This document shows positions 51,971 to 61,272 of a DNA stretch of 64,000 bases, piece by piece. This stretch comes from Mariniblastus sp964414815 (GTDB lineage Bacteria; Planctomycetota; Planctomycetia; Pirellulales; Pirellulaceae). Under the pieces are notes generated by a model. That model did no database searches, was not told where the DNA came from, and worked only from the letters and a program-made list of their open reading frames with translations. The position numbers and the translations under genes were made by a program. Positions within the stretch are counted from its first letter, which is position 1; every line of letters starts with the position of its first letter. The DNA lies in assembly GCA_964414815.1 (NCBI GenBank), contig CAYPXY010000003.1, forward strand, positions 1 through 64,000, given 5' to 3'.

Positions 51971-53470
51971 TCAGTGAATCGGTTCCGGGGTCACCACCGG
52001 ACGCAAATCAGCAATCAAAAATGCCGAACCGGCGATGCAAATAAAATCGTCCTGGGTTGCAATGGATTGCACATGCTTCCAGGCGTCCTGCGAGTTCGGC
52101 AGTGCCATCATTTGGGGCTTTCGGGCCAGTTCGCCGCTCACGCCTTGCTTCTGAACTCCTTTCGTTTGATCGCTGAACCCGGTGTCTTGCAGGGCACTCT
52201 CGTCGACGCCATGGCCCCCTCCCGACCATTGCTCCATCGCCGTTTGCAACAGCTCATCGGGTTCGCGGCCGCGCGGGTTGCACTCAAATTTGGTGAAGAC
52301 AATCGTGTCGAACAGCCCCATGATGGTGTTGAGCATGGGGGGCAGATCTTTGTCCTTGCTGATCGCAAAGATCAAAATCCGATTTCGGCTGGCCGTAAAT
52401 TCGGGAAGCGATTGCAAGGTCGCCGCCAAGGCGATGATGGACGCCTGGTTGTGAGCCATGTCAAGCATCACCGCCGGATGGGAGGCCACGATCTCCGTGC
52501 GGCCTGGTAGATGAGCACGTCGCAGTCCCTCGCGAATGGCGTTGGGTTCGATTTGCCATCCGAGCTGATTCAGTTGCTGGCACACCGCGATCGCAATGGC
52601 TGCGTTTGAACGTTGGTGCTCGCCGATCATTCCGGTCACAATATCGTCGATCTGAAATTCTGCTGCGCCGATCGTTCCCCGAACCGTGAAACCGGTGCCC
52701 TGCGAGAGAGAACCACCGGTGGAACCACTTGCTGGATTCCAATCGACGAAAAAATTCTGGTCGAGGACGGCCAGCGGCGATTGATTCCTGGCGGCGACTT
52801 CAGCGATCACTTCGGCGGGCTCACTGGGGATCACACCGCTGATCACGGGCACGCCGGGTTTGATGATGCCTGCTTTTTCAGAAGCAATTTTAGCCAGCGT
52901 GTCGCCGAGTTGGTGAGTGTGATCGAAGCTGATATTGGTGATCACGCTGACCGTGCCGTTGCAGACATTGGTCGAATCGAGTCGCCCCCCCATGCCGACC
53001 TCAAGCACAACAAAATCGACTTGCTGGTCGGCAAAAAATTGCAGCGCCGTCCCGGTCATGACTTCGAAGAACGTCAGGGGCCGTCCTCCCGCAGCAATAT
53101 TTTCCTCGTCGATGGTCCGGGCGGCGGAATCCACGGCGATCAGGGCTTGTTCAAGTTGCTCATCGGAGACCGATTTTCCGTTGATGGAAATCCGCTGGTT
53201 CAGGGTTTCGAGGTGCGGAGAAACATAGACGCCGGTTCGGTAGCCTTGCTGGGTCAGGATCTGCCCGACCATCGTGGAAACGCTTCCCTTCCCCTTGGTC
53301 CCCGCGACGTGAATGATCGGATATTTCAGTTGCGGGCTGCCCAGTCGCTCCACCAACCGGAGCATATGCTGAAGTTTGAAGCCACCGGCCGGTATTTTGG
53401 CTCGCCGCTCATAGTTGATTCGTGAGAAGAGTGAGCGGATAAGGGTCTTCAATTGGGTTGACTTATTCAT
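51971..53470 (-). CDS. folC: Bifunctional folylpolyglutamate/dihydrofolate synthase
   Basis: ATG 53470 (MNKSTQLKTLI) is chosen; the frame extends to 53572 without a better start. The Mur-ligase-like ATP site is HVAGTKGKGSVSTMVGQI, and 'YVSPHLETLNQRISINGKSV', 'LEVGMGGRLDSTNVCNGTVS' and 'VMLDMAHNQASIIALAATLQ' are all characteristic of FolC. The enzyme adds glutamate to dihydropteroate and to folates. Near the C-terminus a roughly 50-residue insertion (GGHGVDESALQDTGF...) makes the protein longer than most (499 residues). Its 3' end abuts the convergent SUMF1-fold gene. Confidence 0.95.
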   Translation of the reverse strand: MNKSTQLKTLIRSLFSRINYERRAKIPAGGFKLQHMLRLVERLGSPQLKYPIIHVAGTKGKGSVSTMVGQILTQQGYRTGVYVSPHLETLNQRISINGKSVSDEQLEQALIAVDSAARTIDEENIAAGGRPLTFFEVMTGTALQFFADQQVDFVVLEVGMGGRLDSTNVCNGTVSVITNISFDHTHQLGDTLAKIASEKAGIIKPGVPVISGVIPSEPAEVIAEVAARNQSPLAVLDQNFFVDWNPASGSTGGSLSQGTGFTVRGTIGAAEFQIDDIVTGMIGEHQRSNAAIAIAVCQQLNQLGWQIEPNAIREGLRRAHLPGRTEIVASHPAVMLDMAHNQASIIALAATLQSLPEFTASRNRILIFAISKDKDLPPMLNTIMGLFDTIVFTKFECNPRGREPDELLQTAMEQWSGGGHGVDESALQDTGFSDQTKGVQKQGVSGELARKPQMMALPNSQDAWKHVQSIATQDDFICIAGSAFLIADLRPVVTPEPIH

Positions 53471-53714
53471 CAAGGGGGGAACTTCGGGGAAGAGAATTCG
53501 GAACGGTCGGTTATGGGGGTTTCTACTGGAAAAATCGTTCTGCCGCCCCGTAAGGCGGACTGTCCGGCACATACGATACTCTTTTTGAACTCTTTTGGGG
53601 ATCGAATCGTAAAGGGTAATGGTCGAAAAGACAATTTTTTTTTATGATGACCGGATATTGAGTCGTTTTTCATTCTTCCTTTTTCCATCAACCGGCAGAT
53701 ATTTACGCACTTAT

Positions 53715-54665
53715 ATGAGTTCGGACACCGCAACCCAAGGCAAACCCGCGACATCGCGGCTGGAGCAGACCAATCCAGATTACGATCCCAATATCGTTGT
53801 CGAAACCCAGAACCTGACGAAGATTTATCGGGACTTCTGGGGCCGGCAAAAAGTTCGGGCGTTGAATGCGCTCGACTTGGAAATCCGCAAAGGCGAGATT
53901 TTCGGCTTGCTGGGACCGAACGGGTCCGGCAAGTCGACGACGATCAAGTTGCTGCTGGGGCTGCTGTTTCCCACCAGCGGCCGAGCGATTGTGCTGGGCA
54001 AGGACGCCACCGAGGTCACCAAGAACGAGCGGATCGGCTACCTACCGGAAGAATCGTATCTCTATCGCTATTTGACGGCAGAAGAGACGCTTGATTTTTA
54101 CGGTCGCCTATTTGACATGCCCGCCAAGGTGCGCAAGGAACGGGCGGCACATCTGATCGAACAAGTCGGCTTGACCTGGGCAAGACGACGACAACTGAAA
54201 GAATATTCGAAAGGGATGGTACGGCGGATCGGATTGGCTCAGGCCCTGATCAATGATCCTGAGTTGATTTTGCTGGACGAACCGACCTCCGGTCTCGACC
54301 CGCTCGGTACGCGTGAGATGAAGGACATGATTCTCAAGTTGCGGGATCAGGGGAAGACGATCCTGATGTGCAGCCACTTGCTGGCCGACGTTCAGGACGT
54401 TTGCGACCGGATTGCGATTTTGTATCAGGGTGATTTGAAAGAGCTGGGCCGTGTCAACAACTTGCTCAAGGTCAGTGATGAAACTCAGGTTCGCGCGAAG
54501 AATCTGTCGCCGGAAGCGATTGAAGAAATTAAGCAGGTGATTGCGAAACACAATGGCCAGTTTGTCGGGGCGGACAACCCGCGCACGAGCCTGGAAGAGC
54601 TGTTCCTGAACATCGTCAAAACGAGTCAGGAGCGGCCTGGCCATCGCTCGACCAATGAATCTTAG
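53715..54665 (+). CDS. ABC transporter ATP-binding protein (NatA/CcmA type)
   Basis: ATG 53715 gives 316 residues. Walker A is GLLGPNGSGKSTT, the signature is EYSKGMVRRIGLAQAL (typical of drug/Na+ exporter subfamilies), and Walker B is LILLDEPTSGLDPLG. The switch His is in ILMCSHLLADVQDV. It should drive the permease encoded 130 bp downstream. The frame is open upstream to 53619, but that would include an AT-rich stretch and an unlikely N-terminus. It is divergent from folC, so the promoter must lie in 53471-53714. Confidence 0.95.
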   Translation: MSSDTATQGKPATSRLEQTNPDYDPNIVVETQNLTKIYRDFWGRQKVRALNALDLEIRKGEIFGLLGPNGSGKSTTIKLLLGLLFPTSGRAIVLGKDATEVTKNERIGYLPEESYLYRYLTAEETLDFYGRLFDMPAKVRKERAAHLIEQVGLTWARRRQLKEYSKGMVRRIGLAQALINDPELILLDEPTSGLDPLGTREMKDMILKLRDQGKTILMCSHLLADVQDVCDRIAILYQGDLKELGRVNNLLKVSDETQVRAKNLSPEAIEEIKQVIAKHNGQFVGADNPRTSLEELFLNIVKTSQERPGHRSTNES

Positions 54666-54795
54666 GCAGCCTTTGATAGTGAAGGATCCGGTCGCGATTA
54701 GCTTTCGGGTGATTTATTCTCAACGGCAACCTTTGTTTTTTCAGTTTCTTTCCCCCATCGTCAACTTCTGAACTTCAACCCCTAACTCCTGACCC

Positions 54796-56796
54796 ATGGT
54801 TGTAAAAGACTTTACCCCGTTCATTGAGTGGCTGACCTCGAACTTGTGGGTCTTCGCGACGATTTTGATCGCGGCTGCCGTATTGGGCGTCGTGGTAGGG
54901 TACCTGATTTCCGTGTTCAAGCACGGGCCGTTCGAGGCCTTTTATGTGGTGGCTCAAGTAGTCGCCCAAGCGGTTCCCGATTTTCTCAACACTTCGTTTC
55001 GGCGGGTTTGGGCGATTGCAAGTCTGGCGATCAAGGAAGCCCTGCACCGCAAAGTGATGCTGGTGGCGTTTGCCATTTTTGCGATCTCGCTGCTGTTCGG
55101 GGGCTGGTTTGTGGATAACGACAGCGAAAACCCGGAGCGGATTTATATCAGTTTTGTATTGTGGGGAACCCAGTTGCTGGTTTTGATGATGGGGATGCTG
55201 CTGAGCGCCTTTAGCATTCCGGAAGATATTAAAAACCGGACCGTTCATACGGTGGTTACCAAACCGGTTCGTGCCACCGAAATTGTGCTGGGGCGGATTG
55301 TCGGTTTTGGTTTGCTGGGAACGATCTTGCTGGCCACGATGGGAGTCCTCAGTTTTCTGTTCGTCTATCGAGGTCTTTCCCACAGCCACCAGATTGCTGG
55401 CGAAAGTCAGACCATCGGAGCGATGGTCGATGTCGATCGGGATACTCTGATCTCGAAACTTGATGGCAAGCGAGTTTCTGAAAATGCAATCAAGGAAGCC
55501 ATCACGACGCATTCCGCCGGTGCTCGCGGGCACAAACATCGTATCGAACTGATTGAGGATATTCGCCGGATAGATGATCCGCCGCCGCGCGATGAACCGA
55601 GCATTGTTTCAACCCAAGAGCTGTCGGGAAACCGAATTGCGTACTATCGCGTTGTGGGAAGCCCGTTGGGCGAGCATCGCCACAAAGTGTCGGTCAGCGG
55701 GGAAGGGGACGACGCAGTGATTTCGCTATCGCCTGCGATGGGCTATTTCCGTGCTCGTGTACCGATCTACGCAGGAAAACTGACTTTTACCGACAATGAT
55801 GGTGTTGCCAATGACAGAGGAACCAATGTCGGCCGTGAATGGGATTACCGGGGATATGTAGACGGGGGTTCTTCGACAGCCCGTGGCTCTCTGTCGGAGG
55901 CGAGATTCGATTTCGATCAATTTCACGAATCCAAATTTCCTAAATCTGAAATTTTTCCACTTGAAATGACGCTGAGTGTTTTCAGAACTTACAAGGCCGA
56001 TATTCAAAAGCGTGTGACCGCTGGCATCCAGTTCGAAAGCATTCCTGATGATGACTCCGACAATAAATTCGTGTCCGAGTTGCTGGATTTCGAAACCGCA
56101 GAATATTCGCTGCAGGTCCTGCCGATCCCGCGTAAACTAGCCGGAAAACTGATTGCTCCCGACGGGAGGACGCTGGGATCAGGCAACTATGATCTGTTTG
56201 ACGACTACGCCAAAAACGGCAAGCTTCGTCTGCGGCTTTCCTGTCGCGACCTGAGCCAATACATCGGCGTAGCTCGCGCCGACGTTTATTTCCGCGCCAC
56301 GGATCAGAACTACATTTTCAATTTCTTCAAAGGGTATCTTGGGATCTGGTGCCAGATGATGGTGATCATTTCGCTGGGTGTTGCCCTGAGTACGTTTTTA
56401 AATTCTCCGGTGACGATGCTGGCCGCCATCGTGATCATCATTATCGGTTTCTTCACTCCCTTCATCAGAAGTTTGCTGGCGCCCAACTCGTATGGCGGAG
56501 GGCCCATCGAATCACTGGTTCGTGTGATTACCCAAGACAATATGATGTCACCGCTTGAAACGGGTTTGCTCACCACCTTGATGGAGAATGCCGACCGGTT
56601 TCTGGTTAAAATCATGATTGGCTCGACTTACCTTGCACCGGACTTTTCTGCGCTGGATTTTTCAGACTACCTGACTTACGGTTACGCGATTGATTCTCAG
56701 CGCATTCTGATCGCAATTGCCATCACGCTCATCTTCTGTATCGGATTGACGATCGTAGGCTACTTTTCACTCAAAACACGGGAGATTGCCAAATGA
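54796..56796 (+). CDS. ABC-2 type permease with large extracytoplasmic domain
   Basis: Membrane helices occur at about residues 17-40, 88-108, 120-145 and 165-190, followed by a hydrophilic, beta-rich domain of roughly 300 residues (about 205-510), and then three more helices near 520-550, 550-575 and 640-660. 'SIPEDIKNRTVHTVVTKPVR' is the cytoplasmic coupling motif seen in ABC-2 permeases that pair with NatA-like ATPases. The large domain is unusual; it may bind an exported or envelope substrate. The stop overlaps the next start by 4 bp (ATGA). Confidence 0.88.
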   Translation: MVVKDFTPFIEWLTSNLWVFATILIAAAVLGVVVGYLISVFKHGPFEAFYVVAQVVAQAVPDFLNTSFRRVWAIASLAIKEALHRKVMLVAFAIFAISLLFGGWFVDNDSENPERIYISFVLWGTQLLVLMMGMLLSAFSIPEDIKNRTVHTVVTKPVRATEIVLGRIVGFGLLGTILLATMGVLSFLFVYRGLSHSHQIAGESQTIGAMVDVDRDTLISKLDGKRVSENAIKEAITTHSAGARGHKHRIELIEDIRRIDDPPPRDEPSIVSTQELSGNRIAYYRVVGSPLGEHRHKVSVSGEGDDAVISLSPAMGYFRARVPIYAGKLTFTDNDGVANDRGTNVGREWDYRGYVDGGSSTARGSLSEARFDFDQFHESKFPKSEIFPLEMTLSVFRTYKADIQKRVTAGIQFESIPDDDSDNKFVSELLDFETAEYSLQVLPIPRKLAGKLIAPDGRTLGSGNYDLFDDYAKNGKLRLRLSCRDLSQYIGVARADVYFRATDQNYIFNFFKGYLGIWCQMMVIISLGVALSTFLNSPVTMLAAIVIIIIGFFTPFIRSLLAPNSYGGGPIESLVRVITQDNMMSPLETGLLTTLMENADRFLVKIMIGSTYLAPDFSALDFSDYLTYGYAIDSQRILIAIAITLIFCIGLTIVGYFSLKTREIAK

Positions 56797-58580
56797 AACC
56801 GCTGAATCCAGCCGTCCGCAAGCTTGTCTATCTGGCGCTGATCGGCGTTTTGATTATTCCGCTTTCATTTATCGCACTCCCAGGCACACGCCACGCCGAT
56901 GGATCGGCGAGAAATCAAGGGGGACGGCTCTCCGTTTTGCGAGATGAGTACAACCTTTCGCAGGCGAAGCTTTCCGAAATTGATCCCGCATCCCAAACGA
57001 TGCGTTTAGTTTCGCTGGGGTTGCGCGGGGTGGCAGTTTGCAGTCAGTGGATGCAGGCGATGGAGTACAAGAAAACAGAAAATTACGACCAACTTGCTTC
57101 CACCTTGAAAACACTGACTCGGATTCAACCCAATTTTGTCAAGGTCTGGGATTTTCAGGCTCATAATCTGGCCTACAACGTGTCCATGGAATTCGATGAC
57201 TACGAATATCGATATCATTGGGTCAAGAAGGGCTTAGCATTCCTCAAGGAAGGGATTGCCCACAACAAAACCGATCACCGAATTTTTGACTACCTGGGTT
57301 TTTACACGGGTAACAAAATGGGGAAATCGGACGAGCGCGATTCATTTCGGCGCATGTTCGGCCTGGATTCCGAATTCCACGAAGAGATGGAGCAGTACAT
57401 CAACCGCGATACTTATGAAACCCGTGGCTACGGCCATGATTACGATTCCTGGTTGATGTCCTGGCAGTGGTATGATTACTCCCGTACCCTGGTGGATCAT
57501 CAGAGCGGGTCCAAGTATCGTACGGACATGATTTTCTACAACTTTCGGCCAACCGCTCGACGCAATCAGGGACTTTCCCTGCAGAAGGAGTTCCGGCCGG
57601 ACGAAAGTCAGAAGCAGGTCTGGAATTTGATTCGGGATGAATGGACGGACTATGGCAACATCGAAATGTCCAGCATTTTTGGCCTTAAATACACCATGGA
57701 GGGATTGTACCAGACCGAATTGAAGCTTGAGCAATTACGTCACCGACTCGACGAACTGGTGCCCGGTACTCGAACGCAACTGACGGATGAAGCCCTGTCG
57801 CAACTCAACTTTCCGGAGGAGTACCTGATCGCCTGGAAATTGCCGGTGGAAGAACGGGATGATGAGCAACGACAGTGGGCTAGAAGTGTGATCAGTGCCA
57901 TCAACAACTTCAATCAAGATATTGATGTGGCGATTGCCAGACAGGCAGATCCCTCAGCCTCCTTTGAAGCGTTGCGAATCGCCAACGAAATCGAAGAAGA
58001 AAAAGCACGGCAGTACGCCATTGAAAAGGATGCGGAAAACGTCAACTATGCCTTCTGGAAATGGCGTAGCAAAGCAGAGTCGTCAGATATCGGTTTGGCA
58101 GCTCGCGAAAGCCTTTTTCTTGCCGAAGAAGCTCGGCAGAAAGCAATCTATGATGATGAATTTGATCGCGATTACAAAACAGGTGAAATTCAGATCACCA
58201 AGTTGGGCGCTCTATCGTTCTATCATGATGCATTCGAAAAATTCAAATTGGTATTTGAAGAAAATCCGTTTCTAAAAGGAGGGGTTTATGGGGACGAAGT
58301 GGTTGAGGAAATCAAAAAATATCAGACCATTTTGAAACTGACCGGTCGGGATTGGCCTCGTGATTTTGTATTGCAGGAGTTCATCGATTTTCGGGATCGA
58401 CAAGCTCTTGATGACGACTTGCCAACTTCTGAATCCATCAGGGATACCACGATCGAGGTTGAAGATCATTCAGAAGAGGACGCCCAGCCTGAGCCTGCTG
58501 ATACGCCCCCCACAAAGTCCGATGCGACCAGCGAATCTGAGTCTGCATCCGAACCCCCAAAATCGGAGCCGGGTCCATAG
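56793..58580 (+). CDS. Membrane-anchored helical partner of the ABC exporter
   Basis: A single N-terminal helix (VYLALIGVLIIPLSFIALPG) is followed by about 500 mostly helical residues with Tyr/Asp-rich loops ('YDYSRTLVDHQSGSKYRTDM') and TPR-like spacing near the N-terminus ('AMEYKKTENYDQLASTLKTL', 'NFVKVWDFQAHNLAYNVSME'). The C-terminal 70 residues are acidic and Pro/Ser-rich. Translation is coupled to the permease by ATGA. Three genes (ATPase, permease, this protein) make one transport unit. The family is not one I recognise. Confidence 0.8.
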   Translation: MKPLNPAVRKLVYLALIGVLIIPLSFIALPGTRHADGSARNQGGRLSVLRDEYNLSQAKLSEIDPASQTMRLVSLGLRGVAVCSQWMQAMEYKKTENYDQLASTLKTLTRIQPNFVKVWDFQAHNLAYNVSMEFDDYEYRYHWVKKGLAFLKEGIAHNKTDHRIFDYLGFYTGNKMGKSDERDSFRRMFGLDSEFHEEMEQYINRDTYETRGYGHDYDSWLMSWQWYDYSRTLVDHQSGSKYRTDMIFYNFRPTARRNQGLSLQKEFRPDESQKQVWNLIRDEWTDYGNIEMSSIFGLKYTMEGLYQTELKLEQLRHRLDELVPGTRTQLTDEALSQLNFPEEYLIAWKLPVEERDDEQRQWARSVISAINNFNQDIDVAIARQADPSASFEALRIANEIEEEKARQYAIEKDAENVNYAFWKWRSKAESSDIGLAARESLFLAEEARQKAIYDDEFDRDYKTGEIQITKLGALSFYHDAFEKFKLVFEENPFLKGGVYGDEVVEEIKKYQTILKLTGRDWPRDFVLQEFIDFRDRQALDDDLPTSESIRDTTIEVEDHSEEDAQPEPADTPPTKSDATSESESASEPPKSEPGP

Positions 58581-58656
58581 CGATCTCGGGATTGCACTGC
58601 TGTCGTGCCATGAATTTGTAACCACCACTGCCACCACCTCCCCATGGGGTTAATTG

Positions 58657-59457
58657 ATGCCTCCAGTTTCAAATGTCTCGCGTCTCGAACATTACACGGT
58701 GACTGAGGCTTTGAAAACGGAAGCTTGTCTTGATCGTGTGGCTCCGTCGAAGCGGCCCGAGGGCAGGAACAGCGGAACGCAGACCTGGAGTGATCTCCTG
58801 TTTTGTCATTGGCCCGCTCATCAGGCCGACTTGCGGAAGTGTGTCCCCGAGCCGCTCGAACTCGATTCATTTGACGGGCAGTACTTTGTCGGATTGGTTG
58901 CGTTCCGTATGGTTCGTATCCGGCCCGCTTGGTGGCCCCAAGGGCATGGACTGAACTTCCTCGAAACGAATGTTCGAACCTACGTGGTTCATCGCGGCAT
59001 ACCCGGCGTCTATTTTATCTCGCTCGACGCCAATTCAATGCTGGCCATTCTGGGAGCACGATGGGGCTGGGGATTCCCGTATCGCTATGCCCGGATGAAA
59101 ACCCAACGCCCCGGTTCATCAGGAAACGGTTCGATTTCCTATTGGAGTGCCCGGCCATCCGATGGTAGCGGACACGATATTGTGTTTCGGCCAGCAAAAC
59201 ACCTCGGCCCGTCGCGGCCCGATACGCTGGAGCATTTTTTACTCGAGCGATACCACATGATGATCGCTCCGTCGGGGAAAGTCCTCATAGGACAAGTCCA
59301 TCATCAGCCGTATGATGCTTACCTGGCCGAACTGGATCACTTTGAAGAACAACTCGTCTGCAAGTCAGGTTTGCCAGCCCCCGACGGCCTGCCGCCCCTG
59401 GTCCATTATTGCCCTGGAACCGATACCGAGGTGTTCCGACTGCGCCCGCCAAATTAG
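58657..59457 (+). CDS. YqjF-like DUF2071 protein
   Basis: ATG 58657 gives 266 residues. DUF2071 features are 'HWPAHQADLRKCVPEPLELD', 'VGLVAFRMVRIRPAWWPQGH', 'FLETNVRTYVVHRGIPGVYF' and 'SLDANSMLAILGARWGWGFP'. The fold is related to acetoacetate decarboxylase. Role not established. The start of the gene is 77 bp after the ABC operon and may belong to a separate transcript. Its 3' end is 10 bp from the convergent small membrane protein gene. Confidence 0.9.
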   Translation: MPPVSNVSRLEHYTVTEALKTEACLDRVAPSKRPEGRNSGTQTWSDLLFCHWPAHQADLRKCVPEPLELDSFDGQYFVGLVAFRMVRIRPAWWPQGHGLNFLETNVRTYVVHRGIPGVYFISLDANSMLAILGARWGWGFPYRYARMKTQRPGSSGNGSISYWSARPSDGSGHDIVFRPAKHLGPSRPDTLEHFLLERYHMMIAPSGKVLIGQVHHQPYDAYLAELDHFEEQLVCKSGLPAPDGLPPLVHYCPGTDTEVFRLRPPN

Positions 59458-59467
59458 GCACCCAGAG

Positions 59468-59656
59468 TTACAATCCCGATTTTGGCTTTCCGTCTTCGTC
59501 GTACCGAATGAGCGCAAAGTAGACAAAGGTAAAACAGGAAATCGGAAGGGCCATGAAGAAAATGGGCGAAAGAAAATAACCTGCCGCCGTTCCGCCGCCA
59601 ATCAGCAGAATCCAGACCCACCAAGCATCCTTGAGTACCGATAAAAAACGATTCAT
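59468..59656 (-). CDS. Small two-helix membrane protein
   Basis: The 62-residue protein has two hydrophobic segments (WVWILLIGGGTAAGYFLSPI and MALPISCFTFVYFALI) and a charged tail YDEDGKPKSGL. The start at 59656 is 12 bp after the KdgK-like kinase stop on the same strand, so co-transcription is likely. No family recognised. A possible role is an accessory membrane subunit. Confidence 0.75.
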   Translation of the reverse strand: MNRFLSVLKDAWWVWILLIGGGTAAGYFLSPIFFMALPISCFTFVYFALIRYDEDGKPKSGL

Positions 59657-59668
59657 TTGCTTTCAACC

Positions 59669-60763
59669 CTATCGTTTGACTCTCGCATTGCCACCCGCAA
59701 CCAGTTCCTCGACTTCGTCCAGGCTGGCCATTGACGTATCACCCGGGGTCGTCATTGCAAGGGCTCCATGCGCGGCGCCATATTCGACCGCCGCCTGAGC
59801 GTTCCCCTGGGTCATGAATCCGTAAATCAATCCGGATGCAAAACTATCCCCTCCGCCGACGCGGTCAAAAATCTCCAGATTCTCACGCATCGTTGCCTCA
59901 TGAATTTTTCCTTCGTGCCAACACAGCGCCCCCCAATCGTTGACCGTTGCGGATTTTGCGGTTCGAAGCGTGGTGGCAATGACCTGAAAATTGGGAAAGT
60001 GAGCGATGGCCTGTTCGATCATTTTTCGGTAGCCTTCCATGGGCAGCGAACGAAGTGCCTCGTCCACGCCTTCGACTTCCAATCCAAGACATGCCGTAAA
60101 ATCCTCCTCATTGCCAATCATGACATCCACATAAGGAGCGATGGCCCGATTGACTTCCTGACACTTCTGCTTGCCGCCAAAGGCCTTCCACAACGAACTG
60201 CGAAAATTGAGATCGTAGGATGTAATCGTTCCATGTCGCTTGGCGGATTGCAGTGCATCGAGGATGACTTGCGGGGTCGTTTCAGACAGGGCGGCAAAGA
60301 TTCCCCCCGTGTGAAACCAGCGAACGCCCATCTCTCCGAAAAGGACCTCCCAATCAATGTCACCCCGCTGTAGTTGCGACGCAGCCGTATGCCCACGATC
60401 CGAGGTACCGACCGCTCCACGAACCCCGAACCCTCGCTCGGTAAAATTCAGGCCGTTTCGTGCACCGCGACCGACCCCATCGAACGGTACCCATTTGATA
60501 AATCGCGTATCGACACCCCCGGTCAAAATCAAGTTCTCCAGCAACCGCCCTACTTCATTTCTCGCAAATGCAGAAACCAGCGCCGCTCGCAATCCAAAGC
60601 AACGACTTAGCCCGCGCGCCACATTGTATTCCCCTCCGCCTTCCCAGACTTTGAACTGTGAAGCGGTTCTCACTCGGCCTTCACCGGGGTCCAGGCGCAA
60701 CATCACTTCTCCAAGCGATAAAATATCGAACTGGCAATCTGTAGCGGATTTGATGTTTAGCAT
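59669..60763 (-). CDS. kdgK: PfkB-family sugar kinase, 2-keto-3-deoxygluconate kinase-like
   Basis: Motifs of the ribokinase/PfkB fold are DILSLGEVMLRLDPGEGRVR, FKVWEGGGEYNVARGLSRCF with the substrate-binding Gly-Gly-x-x-x-N pattern, and DRVGGGDSFASGLIYGF near the C-terminus, where the catalytic Asp is kept. The opening LGEVMLRL-P is typical of 2-keto-3-deoxygluconate kinases (KdgK), which phosphorylate KDG in pectin/alginate and Entner-Doudoroff routes. No other pathway gene is in the window, so the substrate is inferred. A 5' region of tandem repeats lies just upstream. Confidence 0.9.
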   Translation of the reverse strand: MLNIKSATDCQFDILSLGEVMLRLDPGEGRVRTASQFKVWEGGGEYNVARGLSRCFGLRAALVSAFARNEVGRLLENLILTGGVDTRFIKWVPFDGVGRGARNGLNFTERGFGVRGAVGTSDRGHTAASQLQRGDIDWEVLFGEMGVRWFHTGGIFAALSETTPQVILDALQSAKRHGTITSYDLNFRSSLWKAFGGKQKCQEVNRAIAPYVDVMIGNEEDFTACLGLEVEGVDEALRSLPMEGYRKMIEQAIAHFPNFQVIATTLRTAKSATVNDWGALCWHEGKIHEATMRENLEIFDRVGGGDSFASGLIYGFMTQGNAQAAVEYGAAHGALAMTTPGDTSMASLDEVEELVAGGNARVKR

Positions 60764-60768
60764 GGTGG

Positions 60769-60815
60769 TCAGTTGTCAGTTGTCAGTTGTCAGTTGTCAG
60801 TTGTCAGTTGTCAGC
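60769..60815. repeat. TTGTCAG heptamer array
   Basis: Six to seven tandem heptamers of (C)AGTTGT type directly upstream of the KdgK-like gene start (60763), occupying its promoter position. Similar ACAACTGACA units occur at 36850-36870. Confidence 0.85.
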
Positions 60816-60884
60816 GGCTAGCGAACAGGACGTTATTTCTCAATCCTCATCCCCATTTCCCTACCAACATTTTTCCGCTTCCCA

Positions 60885-61005
60885 ATTTTCCTGTCGTCAA
60901 ATCTTCCTGTCGTAATTTTTCAGCGTTCGATTTTTCTACCGCCGTTTCCTCATCCCTCATCCCTCATCCCTCATCCCTCATCCCTCATCCCTCATCCCTC
61001 ATCCC
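60885..61005 (-). repeat. Composite repeat, copy 3 (inverted)
   Basis: On the minus strand the GGATGAG array (61005-60948) is followed by a 44-bp block (60928-60885) that matches 36520-36563 with two mismatches. The TGTGAAAAATTTCACA palindrome of the other two copies is absent here; a GAGGAAACGGCGGTAGAAAA segment takes its place. The rest of the gap to 61272 holds short GTAATC/ATAATC tandem units near 61025-61055 and no gene. Confidence 0.88.
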
Positions 61006-61272
61006 CTCCCAATCCCCCACCTACAAACGTAATCGTAATCATAATCGCAATCTAACACCATGCCCGATTGAGGGGGTATTGATCCCACCAACCTACCTGA
61101 TCGGGTTCCGACACGTAGCCCGACCGTTCGGATTCATTTATCTCAATTGTGCAAATCAAATGGTTTGGCACGATCTCGCGGTCAGCAGCCACACGTTGTG
61201 GGTCGGTCGGCGGCAATGTCGATGAAAACACTAACCGTATTGCGACTTACCCGGACCACGAACAAGCAAATC

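Noticed and set aside
61147..61272. Upstream start for the membrane protein at 61.3 kb.
   Set aside because: The added residues have no helix or signal character, and the ATG at 61273 directly precedes the basic tail and helix.
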